DNA from: M3007 sp044226205
Lineage (GTDB): Bacteria; Bacteroidota; Bacteroidia; Chitinophagales; Saprospiraceae
DNA: 64,000 nt
Assembly (NCBI GenBank): GCA_044226205.1
Contig: JBGAHL010000022.1
Coordinates: 24,169 to 88,168, forward strand
Reading direction: 5' to 3'
This document shows, in pieces, positions 43,474 to 51,698 of the stretch. A program made the translations under genes and the position numbers. Position 1 is the stretch's first letter. Each line of letters starts with the position of its first letter. A model generated the notes under the pieces. That model was not told the origin of the DNA. It saw only the letters and a program-made list of their open reading frames with translations, and did no database searches.

Positions 43474-45894
43474 TCAGTCGTCCTCATCCTCCCGGTCATA
43501 CACCAGAAATGCGCCTCGGCGCGGCGGCGGCATGTTCGAACGCTCGCCTTTCAGCGCTTTCCAGAGCAATTCGTTGAACAGGCGATCCGGCACGCGGTCT
43601 TCAGCCGAGAGGTCGAACGTATCGAATTGCCGTTGCAGATCGTTCACCGCCGCGTTACGGTCGTCCAGATCGATTCTGGGCGCAATGGCGCGATAAGGCG
43701 TCAGGTCGGGCTGCGCCGAAAAACAACGCCACATCGGGGTGGCCGCCGCGTCGTGCTGGCTCATGGGCGGCATACCCAGAATCAATTCCATGGTGCGCAG
43801 CATCGAATTGGTCGAATACATCGTGTGATCGACAAAATGCCGCCGCGTGTAAGGGCTCACGACAAATGCAATCGAACGGTGCGCATCGATGTGGTCGGCG
43901 CCGTTCTGGGCGTCGTCTTCCAGTACAAATACCGCCGATTGGGCCCACACAGGGCTGTGCGACAGGTATTCGATGAACAGCCCAAGAGCATAGTCGTTGT
44001 CGGCGACCATCGCGTAGGGCGTGTTTTTGCCCTTTCTGAGGCCTTCCGTGTGGTCGTTGATGAGCCGCAGGGTGCTCAGCCCGGGCAGCGCCCCGGCCAC
44101 GACCAGCGAATCAAAATCGCGCTTCCACTGACTGACGCGGGTGGTGTCCTTCACATCCGTGTCCCAGGAGGTGTAATAAGGGCAAAAATGGCCTTCCACG
44201 GCCGGAATATTAGCTTTGTAATCGTCGGCAAACTCGCCGTAGGTGCGGTAACTGATGCCCGCCCGCATGCAGTGGTCCCAAATGAAGCCGCCACGCGGCC
44301 AGGCCGTGCGGTTTTGGCCCTCGTACACGTAGTCGCCTCCGCGGCCGCCGTAGCTGGTGACCCATGTTTTTTCCGTAAAATCATTGGCATAGGCCGCCGT
44401 ACTCCAGTTGTGCCCGTCGGCGCTCACCTCGGCCGCCACGTAGAAGTTGTCGAGCAAGACAAACTCTCTCGACAAGGCATGCTGGTTGGGCGTGTATTTT
44501 TCGGGAAAAAGGCACAAACTCGTGTCGCCGTTGCCTTCTGGCATGTCGCCCAGCACCTGATCGTAGGTGCGGTTTTCCTTGATGATATAAAACACATACT
44601 TGATCGGCGACGGCGCCCCGACCAGGCGCGGGATGGGGTTGCCCTCTTCGCCGTCGGCAAGTAATTCTTTTGACATCTGGTAAGGCGAATTTTGATGAAC
44701 CTGCAAGGAATAAGCGAGCAATTGCGCCGCATTGGGCCGCTGGATAATGCTCAGGGTGCCTTTCATCAGGCTGCCGATGTACTGCTCTTCGGCCGGTTTG
44801 TCCGCCTGGCCTTGCTGATACGTCACCTTGCCGATCGGATTGGGGCCATTGGGATTGGCAAACGAGGAAAAACCCTTGCCGTTGGCGACAAAAATCGTTT
44901 TGCCCAGCGTACGGACGCAGGTTGGGTACCAGCCGGTCGGAATAAATCCCAGCGCCCGGCTATTGCCCGGCTGCGACACGTCGAACACGGCGAGGCAGTT
45001 GTTGTCGGCATTGGCGATGTAAAGTGTTTTTTCATCGGCCGACAGGGCCACGCTGTTGGTGGTCGATCCCGTCGGAGCGTTGGGGTAGAGCGAAGCGACA
45101 AGCGACTCGACTACTTTTTCCTGCCGCAGATCGACGACGCTCACGGAATTGTCGTCGGCGCAGGCGACAAAGGCGAAATGCCCGTTTCGGCTGATAACCA
45201 GGTCGTTAGGATTGTCCCCGACCGGGATTCGTGCCGTGCTGCGCTGTGTTCGGGTGTCCCAAACGATGAGTTCGTTGCCGCCCCAGTGGGTGATGTACAG
45301 GCGTTTGCGGTCGGGCGAAAGGGCGCAGGCGTACAACTCCCGCCCGAGCGAATCGCGGCGCAGCACCTGTTTGGTTCGCGTATCGACGACGTAGAGACTG
45401 TGGTTTTCCTTCGTCACCACGTAGAGCAGATGCCGCCGGTCGTCGAGGCAAAGGCCCGCGGGAGAAATTCTGTTGGGCCACGGCGCGCCCAGGCTCAGGG
45501 TATCTTTTAGGGTCAATTGGTTCTTGTTGACGGTGTATCGCAGGATATCGTTGCTGTTGCCGCCCGAAACGTAAAGCGTATGCGAGTCGTCGCTGAACGC
45601 CAGCCCGAGCCAGGCTTCCGGGATCCCGATCGACTGGAGTATCTGGCCTTTCCGGGCATCGATTAATTGCAGCGACTGATCGCCCTGACCGTTGTTGGTG
45701 GCCGCCAGATAGCGGCCGTCGGGGGAAAGCGCCAGATTGAGCGGGAAGTCGCCGAGCGGCAGGGAACGGCCCGCGGGCGTCAGCGACCAACCGTTGGGCA
45801 GGAGGATGCTGGCGGCCCCGGGCGCTTGCCCCGGCAGTTGTTGCGCCCAAAGGCCAGTTTTAAAAAGTAAAAAAAATAAAAATATCTTTTTCAT
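43474..45894 (-). CDS. YncE-type beta-propeller fused to alkaline-phosphatase-superfamily phosphoesterase
   Basis: This 806-residue secreted protein has a signal peptide (MKKIFLFFLLFKTGLWAQ). Residues about 25-370 are a YVTN/YncE-like propeller (LALSPDGRYLAATNNGQGD, ALSPDRKRLYITHWGGNELIVWDT, VALSADEKTLYIANADNNCLAVFDV). From about 410 there is a phosphoesterase of the PLC/acid-phosphatase type (FYIIKENRTYDQVLGDM with the metal-binding Glu-Asn, SADGHNWSTAAYANDF, FVLEDDAQNGADHIDAHRS with the Asp/His metal ligands). The pair is a known bifunctional architecture in Bacteroidota; substrate is unknown. ATG 45894 is the true start, not the TTG before it. Confidence 0.87.
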   Translation of the reverse strand: MKKIFLFFLLFKTGLWAQQLPGQAPGAASILLPNGWSLTPAGRSLPLGDFPLNLALSPDGRYLAATNNGQGDQSLQLIDARKGQILQSIGIPEAWLGLAFSDDSHTLYVSGGNSNDILRYTVNKNQLTLKDTLSLGAPWPNRISPAGLCLDDRRHLLYVVTKENHSLYVVDTRTKQVLRRDSLGRELYACALSPDRKRLYITHWGGNELIVWDTRTQRSTARIPVGDNPNDLVISRNGHFAFVACADDNSVSVVDLRQEKVVESLVASLYPNAPTGSTTNSVALSADEKTLYIANADNNCLAVFDVSQPGNSRALGFIPTGWYPTCVRTLGKTIFVANGKGFSSFANPNGPNPIGKVTYQQGQADKPAEEQYIGSLMKGTLSIIQRPNAAQLLAYSLQVHQNSPYQMSKELLADGEEGNPIPRLVGAPSPIKYVFYIIKENRTYDQVLGDMPEGNGDTSLCLFPEKYTPNQHALSREFVLLDNFYVAAEVSADGHNWSTAAYANDFTEKTWVTSYGGRGGDYVYEGQNRTAWPRGGFIWDHCMRAGISYRTYGEFADDYKANIPAVEGHFCPYYTSWDTDVKDTTRVSQWKRDFDSLVVAGALPGLSTLRLINDHTEGLRKGKNTPYAMVADNDYALGLFIEYLSHSPVWAQSAVFVLEDDAQNGADHIDAHRSIAFVVSPYTRRHFVDHTMYSTNSMLRTMELILGMPPMSQHDAAATPMWRCFSAQPDLTPYRAIAPRIDLDDRNAAVNDLQRQFDTFDLSAEDRVPDRLFNELLWKALKGERSNMPPPRRGAFLVYDREDEDD

Positions 45895-45923
45895 CAATAA
45901 TCAGTCAAATAGGGAATTAACAA

Positions 45924-46574
45924 TCATTTACTGCCGACGAACAGGAAATATTGCCAAAGCCCCAGTCCGCCGCTTCTGACGCTAAAATACTGGGTTTGAA
46001 AACGCGCTTGTAGTGCCGGCAGCAAATGACCGTCGATGCGCACGTGGTGGCGGTCCATCCACCATTTCATCAAACCATTCCCGGTTTGGTGAAAATCGAC
46101 GACGGCGATCCTGCCGCCCGGGTGCAAATCGCGCAGGGCGCGGTCGAGTGCGGCTTCCCAGCCGGGGTTAAAAAGGGTCAGGGAGTAGGAGAAAAGCAGC
46201 AGATCAGCGGGTTCTTCGGCGCTGATTTGTTCGGATGGGTAGGCTGTTTCGATCAGGCGGACCCGCGGCGAGTAGATCGAGCAGGCTTTGGCGGCCCGGG
46301 CCAGCATATCGGGCGACACGTCCACTCCGGTCAGCCGCATATTGGGGTAGAGGCGCGCAAGGGTAGCGAGGTTTTTTCCGGTTCCGCAGCCGATTTCCGT
46401 GAGACTTAGGCGCGTCGTTTGCGGCAATTCGAGCCGCTGGATGATGGCTTGCCGGCCGTGCAAAAAAGCCCAGCGTGTGGCATCGTAGCCAATGGCATGG
46501 CGGCTGTACATGCGGCGCATTCGTGCGGTCTGCGCGGCGGTATCGCTATCCGGTTTTAATTGCAAATTTATCAT
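45924..46574 (-). CDS. Class I SAM-dependent methyltransferase (BtaB-like)
   Basis: This 216-residue protein has SAM-binding motif I LTEIGCGTGKNLATLARLYP, followed by LTGVDVSPDMLARAAKA, DLLLFSYSLTLFNPG and HPGGRIAVVDFH. The N-terminal MYSRHAIGYDATRWAFLHGRQAIIQRL resembles BtaB, which trimethylates the head group of betaine lipids. No btaA gene lies beside it, so the lipid assignment is only a suggestion. It is 29 bp upstream of the phosphoesterase gene, same strand, probably one operon. Confidence 0.8.
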   Translation of the reverse strand: MINLQLKPDSDTAAQTARMRRMYSRHAIGYDATRWAFLHGRQAIIQRLELPQTTRLSLTEIGCGTGKNLATLARLYPNMRLTGVDVSPDMLARAAKACSIYSPRVRLIETAYPSEQISAEEPADLLLFSYSLTLFNPGWEAALDRALRDLHPGGRIAVVDFHQTGNGLMKWWMDRHHVRIDGHLLPALQARFQTQYFSVRSGGLGLWQYFLFVGSK

Positions 46575-46849
46575 AACCAACTGTGAATAAGTTGTTTATA
46601 AAATTTTTTATAAAAAAAGACCTGACCACTGAGGAGAGGTGGCCCTGCGGCATGGAAACTCCCGGTAGGTAAAATTAAGCGAAAAAAAGGCGAAAAGCGC
46701 TGGCACGATTTTAAGTTTACTTGAATTATCCGCCGATCTTGTTCAATTCTGAATTGGTATGGCTGATTTCGAAGGAAATGCCTCAACTTTGCCCCGCTCT
46801 TTTTGCCTCAAAAGGCACATTCAATGGTCAAACACCCGCTTCTCAACGC

Positions 46850-47335
46850 ATGAATTTTTCGTTTCCCGACTTTGTGGCCAAATTCCCGCCGGTAAGCATG
46901 CCCGTCACCCTGGGAGAGGATACGCACCATACTTTCAGCACTGAAAATGAGCCGCTTTCGCTCGAAATGGTGGAGCAATTCATCCTTCCGACCGATGCCT
47001 CGGGCGCCCCGGACGACGAGTTTACGGAATATGTGCCCTGCTTTTCGATCGAAGACACCGACAGTTTTGTCGCGCTGGTGTGGTGGCGCGCCGGTTTGTT
47101 GAATTACGAGTACGTGCTGGCTACGTTTACGCTCAAAGGCGAGCTGATCGGGCGCCGGGTAGTGGCGTTTACGCGTGTGGTGGATGAAAAAGTGCGCCGT
47201 GCCGTGGCCACGATCGACGAGGACTGGGTGATTTTTATCGCTGAGGGCGAGTCGAGCGGCGGCGACGATGTTTTCGATCCCACAACTTCCGTCACCTATG
47301 ATCTGGAGATCATGGCCGACGGCGAAATTGTGTGA
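46850..47335 (+). CDS. Acidic protein of unknown function
   Basis: The frame encodes 161 residues from ATG 46850. It has no signal peptide, a marked excess of Asp/Glu and an alternation of strands (YVPCFSIEDTDSFVALVWWRAGLLNYEYVLATFTLKGELIGRRVVAFTRVVDEKVRRAVATIDEDWVIFIAEGES in pieces). It is probably a cytosolic beta-rich protein. A 7/8 -7 box (CAACTTTG, 46784) lies 59 nt upstream of the chosen start. The frame extends upstream to 46721, but that part lacks coding character. I recognise no family. Confidence 0.65.
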   Translation: MNFSFPDFVAKFPPVSMPVTLGEDTHHTFSTENEPLSLEMVEQFILPTDASGAPDDEFTEYVPCFSIEDTDSFVALVWWRAGLLNYEYVLATFTLKGELIGRRVVAFTRVVDEKVRRAVATIDEDWVIFIAEGESSGGDDVFDPTTSVTYDLEIMADGEIV

Positions 47336-47413
47336 GAACCCGACTCTCCGACCATTTCCTTTAAAAAAACTACCGTTTACGAACTTTAACGAATCCCCGG
47401 CAGGGGCTGGCAC

Positions 47414-47421
47414 TAATTTTG
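47414..47421 (+). promoter_or_regulatory. -7 box of the first giant secreted-protein gene
   Basis: A perfect TAATTTTG lies 43 nt upstream of ATG 47465. Confidence 0.55.
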
Positions 47422-47464
47422 CCCTCGATTCTGCTTTTAATCCCCTAATCCGTCTCGTCTGCCC

Positions 47465-50400
47465 ATGTCCGATTGCCTCAGTTTCCCTTTGCCGATGCGG
47501 TTTGTTCGCGGTTTTCTGACCGTCGGGTTGACTGCTATTGCACTGGCCGCCAGCGCTCAAGGTTGCGCACTGATTTGTAAATCCAACCTCAACGTCGCCC
47601 TCAACGGCGTCGGGCAGGCGCTCATCACCGAGCAACTAATTGCTCCCACCGCCTCTACTTTTTGCCCGGGCACGATCTCCATTTCCCTTTTTGACGAAAA
47701 CTACGAACCTGCGCCCAACCCGCTCACCTGCGATTATCTGGGCCAAACCATCACCGTGGTGCTCGAACACGTCGCGACTGGCAACACCTGCTCCGGGACG
47801 CTCGAAGTGCGCGACTATTTGCCCCCGCAGCTGAGCTGTGCGAACCAGTTTGTTTTGTGCACCCAGGATCCTGATCCTGCGTTTATCGGGCAACCGCTCG
47901 TCACCGACAATTGCACGCCGGCGCCGTCGGTCGCTCTTTCTTATTCCGACCAGTTTACCGACCTGCCCTGCAATGCCACTGCCGGCGGGCAGGCTGTGAC
48001 AGCCCGGATCGACCGCAGCTGGCAGGCTGCCGACCAGAGCGGCAATACCAGCACTTGTCTGCAGCAGATTTGGATTAAAAAAGCCGTGTTGCAGGATGTC
48101 AGTTTTCCGCCCAACCTCGATGGTTTTCAGGCTGCTCCTTTAAGTTGCGGACAAGACCCCAACGACCTGGCGCTTACCGGAAGCCCCACCATCGAAGGGC
48201 AGGCGATCGAGGCCAACGGCAACTGCGATTTGGCGGCATTTCGAAGCGATCAAATAATAAACAACTGTGGAACAGGTAGTTATACCGTTTTGCGTACCTG
48301 GACGGTAAGCGATTTTTGCGGCTCGGGCTCGGTGCAGCAAATACAGGTTATTAAAGTTCAGGACCTGATCCCGCCGACGATCGATCCGCCGGAGGATATG
48401 ACTTTCGGCACCACAGACTTCAATTGTTCAGGCTGGGTCGAGCTGGCGACGGCGACGGCCAGCGACGAATGCTCTTCGGTGACCGTACAGGCGTCGTGGG
48501 CGTATGGCAATGGTTACGGACCTTTTCTGGTGCCCGACGGCACGCACACCGTCACCTACACGGCGACGGATGCCTGCGGCAATACGGCCACAGCCACAGC
48601 CCGGGTAACGGTGGTGGACGACGACCCGCCGCAAGTAATCTGTGTCGGAGAGGTGCAGGTCGCTATTTCGGCCAGCGGTATCGGGTATGTCCTGCCAGCC
48701 ACGCTGGACGCGGGCAGCTGGGACAATTGCAGCGCGCTTTCGCTTGAAGTAAGCCGTGATGGAGACATTTTTGCCCCGCTCGTGCAGGTAAACTGTGCAG
48801 ACATTGGTACGCCCCTTCAGATTTATCTCCGCGCCACGGATGGCGTCGGGCTCGAAAATTTTTGCATCGTGGACGTCACCGTGCGTGATTTTATCAAGCC
48901 AACACTCAACTGTCCGGCTAATATCAGCATCAATTGTACCGATAACAACCTGTCTCCGCAGCACACAGGGCAGGCGCAGGCCAGTGATAATTGTGTCTTG
49001 CAAAATATTGTTTATCAGGATGTTGCAAGCCTGAATGCTTGTGGCGCCGGCACAGTACAACGTACCTGGACGGCGTCCGACGCGGCTGGCAATACGCGCA
49101 CCTGCGTACAGCAGATCAGCATACAAACCCTGAGCACGATAAGCGTCGGTTTTCCGCCAAATAAAACCATAGGTAACTGCGCTTCGGCTGCCGATCTGTT
49201 GCCGGCATCGACCGGCCAGCCTCTGATCGGCGGACAATCGTGTTCGCCGGTTTCGGTGACGTACACCGATCAGGTTTTTGCAGCGCCGCCTGCTCCGGCC
49301 TGTTTTAGCATCCTGCGCAGCTGGAAGGTGATCGACTGGTGTGTTTACAACGGCGGCCAAACAGGTCTCTGGCAACAAACCCAACTCATCACGGTGGAGG
49401 ATCACAGCGCGCCTGCGCTCGGACTGCCCGCCAACCAGATCGTGGATGCCGCACCGGGCAGCTGTTCCGCCTGGGTGCAGGTTTTGCCTGCCGTGGCGAC
49501 CGATTGCAGTTCAACGGTGCTGGTTTCGAACAACAGTCTGTATGCGGCCAGCTCGGGCAGCGACGCCTCGGGCGCCTATCCGGTCGGACTTCACCAGGTT
49601 GTGTTTACCGCGACGGATGCCTGCGGCAACACTGCCCAGCAAACACTGACCATTCAGGTGCGCGATCAAAGCGCGCCTTTGTTGACTTGCCTGAACAATG
49701 TCACGCAGATACTGGGCCCGGGCGGCGTTGTCGCACTGAACCCGAACAACTTTGTCGCCAGTGTGTCGGACAACTGCACGCCTTCGGCAGTCCTGGTCCT
49801 GACGGTGAGCCCTGCGGCCTTCGATTGTTCGCAGACCGGTCCGCAGACTGTTTTGGTGACGGCCGCAGATGCTGCCGGCAATATTGCAGCCTGCCAGTCG
49901 CTGGTGTCGGTGCAGGCCCCGCCGGGAATCTGTGCCCCCGCCGACACCTATAGTATAATAGGGACCATCAGGACGGAAACACAGGCGCCCGTGACGAATG
50001 TGCCGGTCGATCTTCAGCAGGGCGTGGTTTTGCAACAGGTTTTGTCCGACACGGCCGGGGTATTCGGATTTAGCGACTTGCCCGATCAGGTGTCCGATTT
50101 GCGTCCCCACTACGATGAAGGCTGGGTCAATGGCGTTTCGACTTTCGATCTCGCACTTATTTCAAAACACATCCTGGGGATACAGCCGCTGAGCTCGCCT
50201 TACAAGATGATTGCCGCCGACGCCAACCATTCGAATTCGATCACCACCTTCGACATCGTGTTGTTGAGGAAACTCCTGCTGGGCGTCAGCGACACTATAG
50301 AAGGAAATACTTCCTGGCGTTTTGTGGCGGCGGGATATGTTTTTCCCGATCCGAACAACCCGTTTTCAACGCCGTTCCCCGAGGCTATCCATCTGGACAG

Positions 50401-50698
50401 TCTTGCCGGCGTTTCTGATTCGGCACAGTTCATTGGCGTCAAGATTGGGGATGTGAACAACTCGACCAACCCGGTTTTGAGTTTTGACGCCGGCGATCCC
50501 TTGCGTCCAGGGGCAGCAGGTAGCGATTTTGCGGGGCAACAGCAGGGGCGTAATGGAGCGGGTGTGCGAATTGAGGACGGGGAGGAACTTTTTTTTGAAA
50601 AAAAACTGTGGGGCAGGCAGTATTTGGAACAGTTTTTGCCTTTTGACAGGCATAAAAAAACCGTTCCCTCAAAGCAGGCTACCGGTTCTTTTTTCTGA
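47465..50698 (+). CDS. Secreted HYR-type repeat protein with dockerin-like module, C-terminus disrupted
   Basis: The frame encodes 1,077 residues. A signal peptide follows either ATG 47465 or, better, ATG 47495 (MRFVRGFLTVGLTAIALAASAQ). Cys-rich HYR/Ig-like modules follow, with DNCTP, CGNTATATxxVxDxxPP and CxxNIxINCTDN landmarks (about 30-810). Next come a CarboxypepD-like strand set and a dockerin-like module (about 880-960; NGVSTFDLALISKHILGIQPL, AADANHSNSITTFDIVLLRKLLLG), highly similar to that of the gene at 51699. The last about 70 residues are low-quality sequence overlapping a terminator, and no T9SS signal is present. A frameshift at the T8 run near 50588 is a likely cause. Confidence 0.82.
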   Translation: MSDCLSFPLPMRFVRGFLTVGLTAIALAASAQGCALICKSNLNVALNGVGQALITEQLIAPTASTFCPGTISISLFDENYEPAPNPLTCDYLGQTITVVLEHVATGNTCSGTLEVRDYLPPQLSCANQFVLCTQDPDPAFIGQPLVTDNCTPAPSVALSYSDQFTDLPCNATAGGQAVTARIDRSWQAADQSGNTSTCLQQIWIKKAVLQDVSFPPNLDGFQAAPLSCGQDPNDLALTGSPTIEGQAIEANGNCDLAAFRSDQIINNCGTGSYTVLRTWTVSDFCGSGSVQQIQVIKVQDLIPPTIDPPEDMTFGTTDFNCSGWVELATATASDECSSVTVQASWAYGNGYGPFLVPDGTHTVTYTATDACGNTATATARVTVVDDDPPQVICVGEVQVAISASGIGYVLPATLDAGSWDNCSALSLEVSRDGDIFAPLVQVNCADIGTPLQIYLRATDGVGLENFCIVDVTVRDFIKPTLNCPANISINCTDNNLSPQHTGQAQASDNCVLQNIVYQDVASLNACGAGTVQRTWTASDAAGNTRTCVQQISIQTLSTISVGFPPNKTIGNCASAADLLPASTGQPLIGGQSCSPVSVTYTDQVFAAPPAPACFSILRSWKVIDWCVYNGGQTGLWQQTQLITVEDHSAPALGLPANQIVDAAPGSCSAWVQVLPAVATDCSSTVLVSNNSLYAASSGSDASGAYPVGLHQVVFTATDACGNTAQQTLTIQVRDQSAPLLTCLNNVTQILGPGGVVALNPNNFVASVSDNCTPSAVLVLTVSPAAFDCSQTGPQTVLVTAADAAGNIAACQSLVSVQAPPGICAPADTYSIIGTIRTETQAPVTNVPVDLQQGVVLQQVLSDTAGVFGFSDLPDQVSDLRPHYDEGWVNGVSTFDLALISKHILGIQPLSSPYKMIAADANHSNSITTFDIVLLRKLLLGVSDTIEGNTSWRFVAAGYVFPDPNNPFSTPFPEAIHLDSLAGVSDSAQFIGVKIGDVNNSTNPVLSFDAGDPLRPGAAGSDFAGQQQGRNGAGVRIEDGEELFFEKKLWGRQYLEQFLPFDRHKKTVPSKQATGSFF
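50654..50694 (+). terminator. Hairpin inside the 3' end of the preceding frame
   Basis: A seven-A run and AACCG (50654-50663) pair with CGGTT and a C-interrupted T run (50683-50694). It lies before the annotated stop at 50696-50698, which argues that the natural stop is upstream. Confidence 0.5.
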
Positions 50699-50740
50699 AA
50701 AAAAAATTAATTTACATGCAACCGATTTCAGAGAGGCGCG

Positions 50741-50748
50741 TATATTTG
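50741..50748 (+). promoter_or_regulatory. -7 box TATATTTG
   Basis: This is a perfect match to TAnnTTTG, 43 bp after the stop of the first giant gene, with no annotated gene close behind it. Confidence 0.5.
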
Positions 50749-51077
50749 TGCACGTTTTCGCCAGAAATTCGGTCTGAAAACTTAATCCGTAATAATCTCA
50801 TGAGCGAAAGGCGCTTGAACTCTTCTTCTTGTTCGCGCCAGAATTCCAGCCAGGACTCTAAGGCAAAATTCCCCCTCGCTCTATTTGTTACCCAACTGAT
50901 TGACAGAACACGCATTCTGTCCCTTGATTTGCTCGTACATCCGGCCACCGGATCGTTATATGCGTCAGTTAACCGATTTTTGTTAATCCAAATAGGCAAA
51001 GCCTTCTCTGAGTCCTTTTTTAATCTCATGAAAAAAACTGCTACCAGTTGTTATTTTCGCCATACGGTTCTGCAATA

Positions 51078-51122
51078 AAGTATTGACTGCACGGGTGCTG
51101 CCCTGCTATCAATACTTTTTTT
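51078..51122 (+). terminator. Intrinsic terminator
   Basis: The outer stem AAGTATTGA/TCAATACTT encloses an inner GCA-GGG/CCC-TGC stem, followed by a T-rich run. It ends any transcript from 50741 and insulates the gene at 51234. Confidence 0.85.
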
Positions 51123-51233
51123 ATGTATATAACTACCGAATAGCCTTTTCCTGCAAGCATCTTAGTTCCGTTTCAGGAATCGGAAATTAAATAAAAATTT
51201 TTCACCATTTTTCATCAACTATTTCTTAACATC

Positions 51234-51641
51234 ATGAAAAGAATGAGTTCAATTCGCGTCATGCAAATGCTGGCTGTGCTGGCTTTCATGACTTTCATGG
51301 GGATTTCGAGCGCTTCGGCTCAATCTTACATGTCGCCCGCACAGGCGATCACTAAGATCGATCAGACGCTTGCCGCTCTTAAAAATCCCGCACCTCCTAC
51401 CTCGAACGGCACGTTGCAACCCGCAACCGGCGCCCCGAGCCGTACGGTAACCAGCACTTCGGTTGCCGTTAACATCAAGATCGATTACCTGAACGACGTA
51501 AAGAACCAGCTCAAGCAAGGTTCCCAAACCGGTCCGGCCATCGAGTACACCTACAGCTGGATGACCCAGCAGCTCAACGGCCGCAACCCGTCGGTGTTGA
51601 ACACTACGTACAATTATGTGAAAGACTTGCTTACGCAGTAA
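51234..51641 (+). CDS. Small secreted protein preceding the giant surface protein
   Basis: This 135-residue protein has a signal peptide (to ASAQ, about residue 30). It then has about 105 residues with a helical start (AQAITKIDQTLAALKN), a Pro/Thr/Ser linker and a helical end (YLNDVKNQLKQG, YSWMTQQLNG, YNYVKDLLTQ). Codon choice matches the large gene 57 bp downstream, so the two are probably expressed together. I recognise no family. It could be a partner or stabiliser of the giant protein. Confidence 0.75.
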   Translation: MKRMSSIRVMQMLAVLAFMTFMGISSASAQSYMSPAQAITKIDQTLAALKNPAPPTSNGTLQPATGAPSRTVTSTSVAVNIKIDYLNDVKNQLKQGSQTGPAIEYTYSWMTQQLNGRNPSVLNTTYNYVKDLLTQ

Positions 51642-51698
51642 TTGAAGTGGTTCCCTTTTTTTTATTTCTTCAAGACAAATTTTTTAAATCGTAGTCTC

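Larger units (their letters stand above)
50699..51233 (+). other. 535-bp interval with a promoter-to-terminator unit of unknown product
   Basis: A perfect -7 box TATATTTG (50741-50748) and the terminator at 51078-51122 bracket about 370 nt. A 92-codon frame (50800-51078, MSERRLNSSSC to HTVLQ) and a 105-codon minus frame (50712-51029) both lack protein-like character. The transcript could be a small RNA, a decayed gene or a leader for the next gene. Confidence 0.45.

Noticed and set aside
46721..46849. Longer start for the acidic protein
   Set aside because: The upstream part lacks coding character and precedes the likely -7 box.
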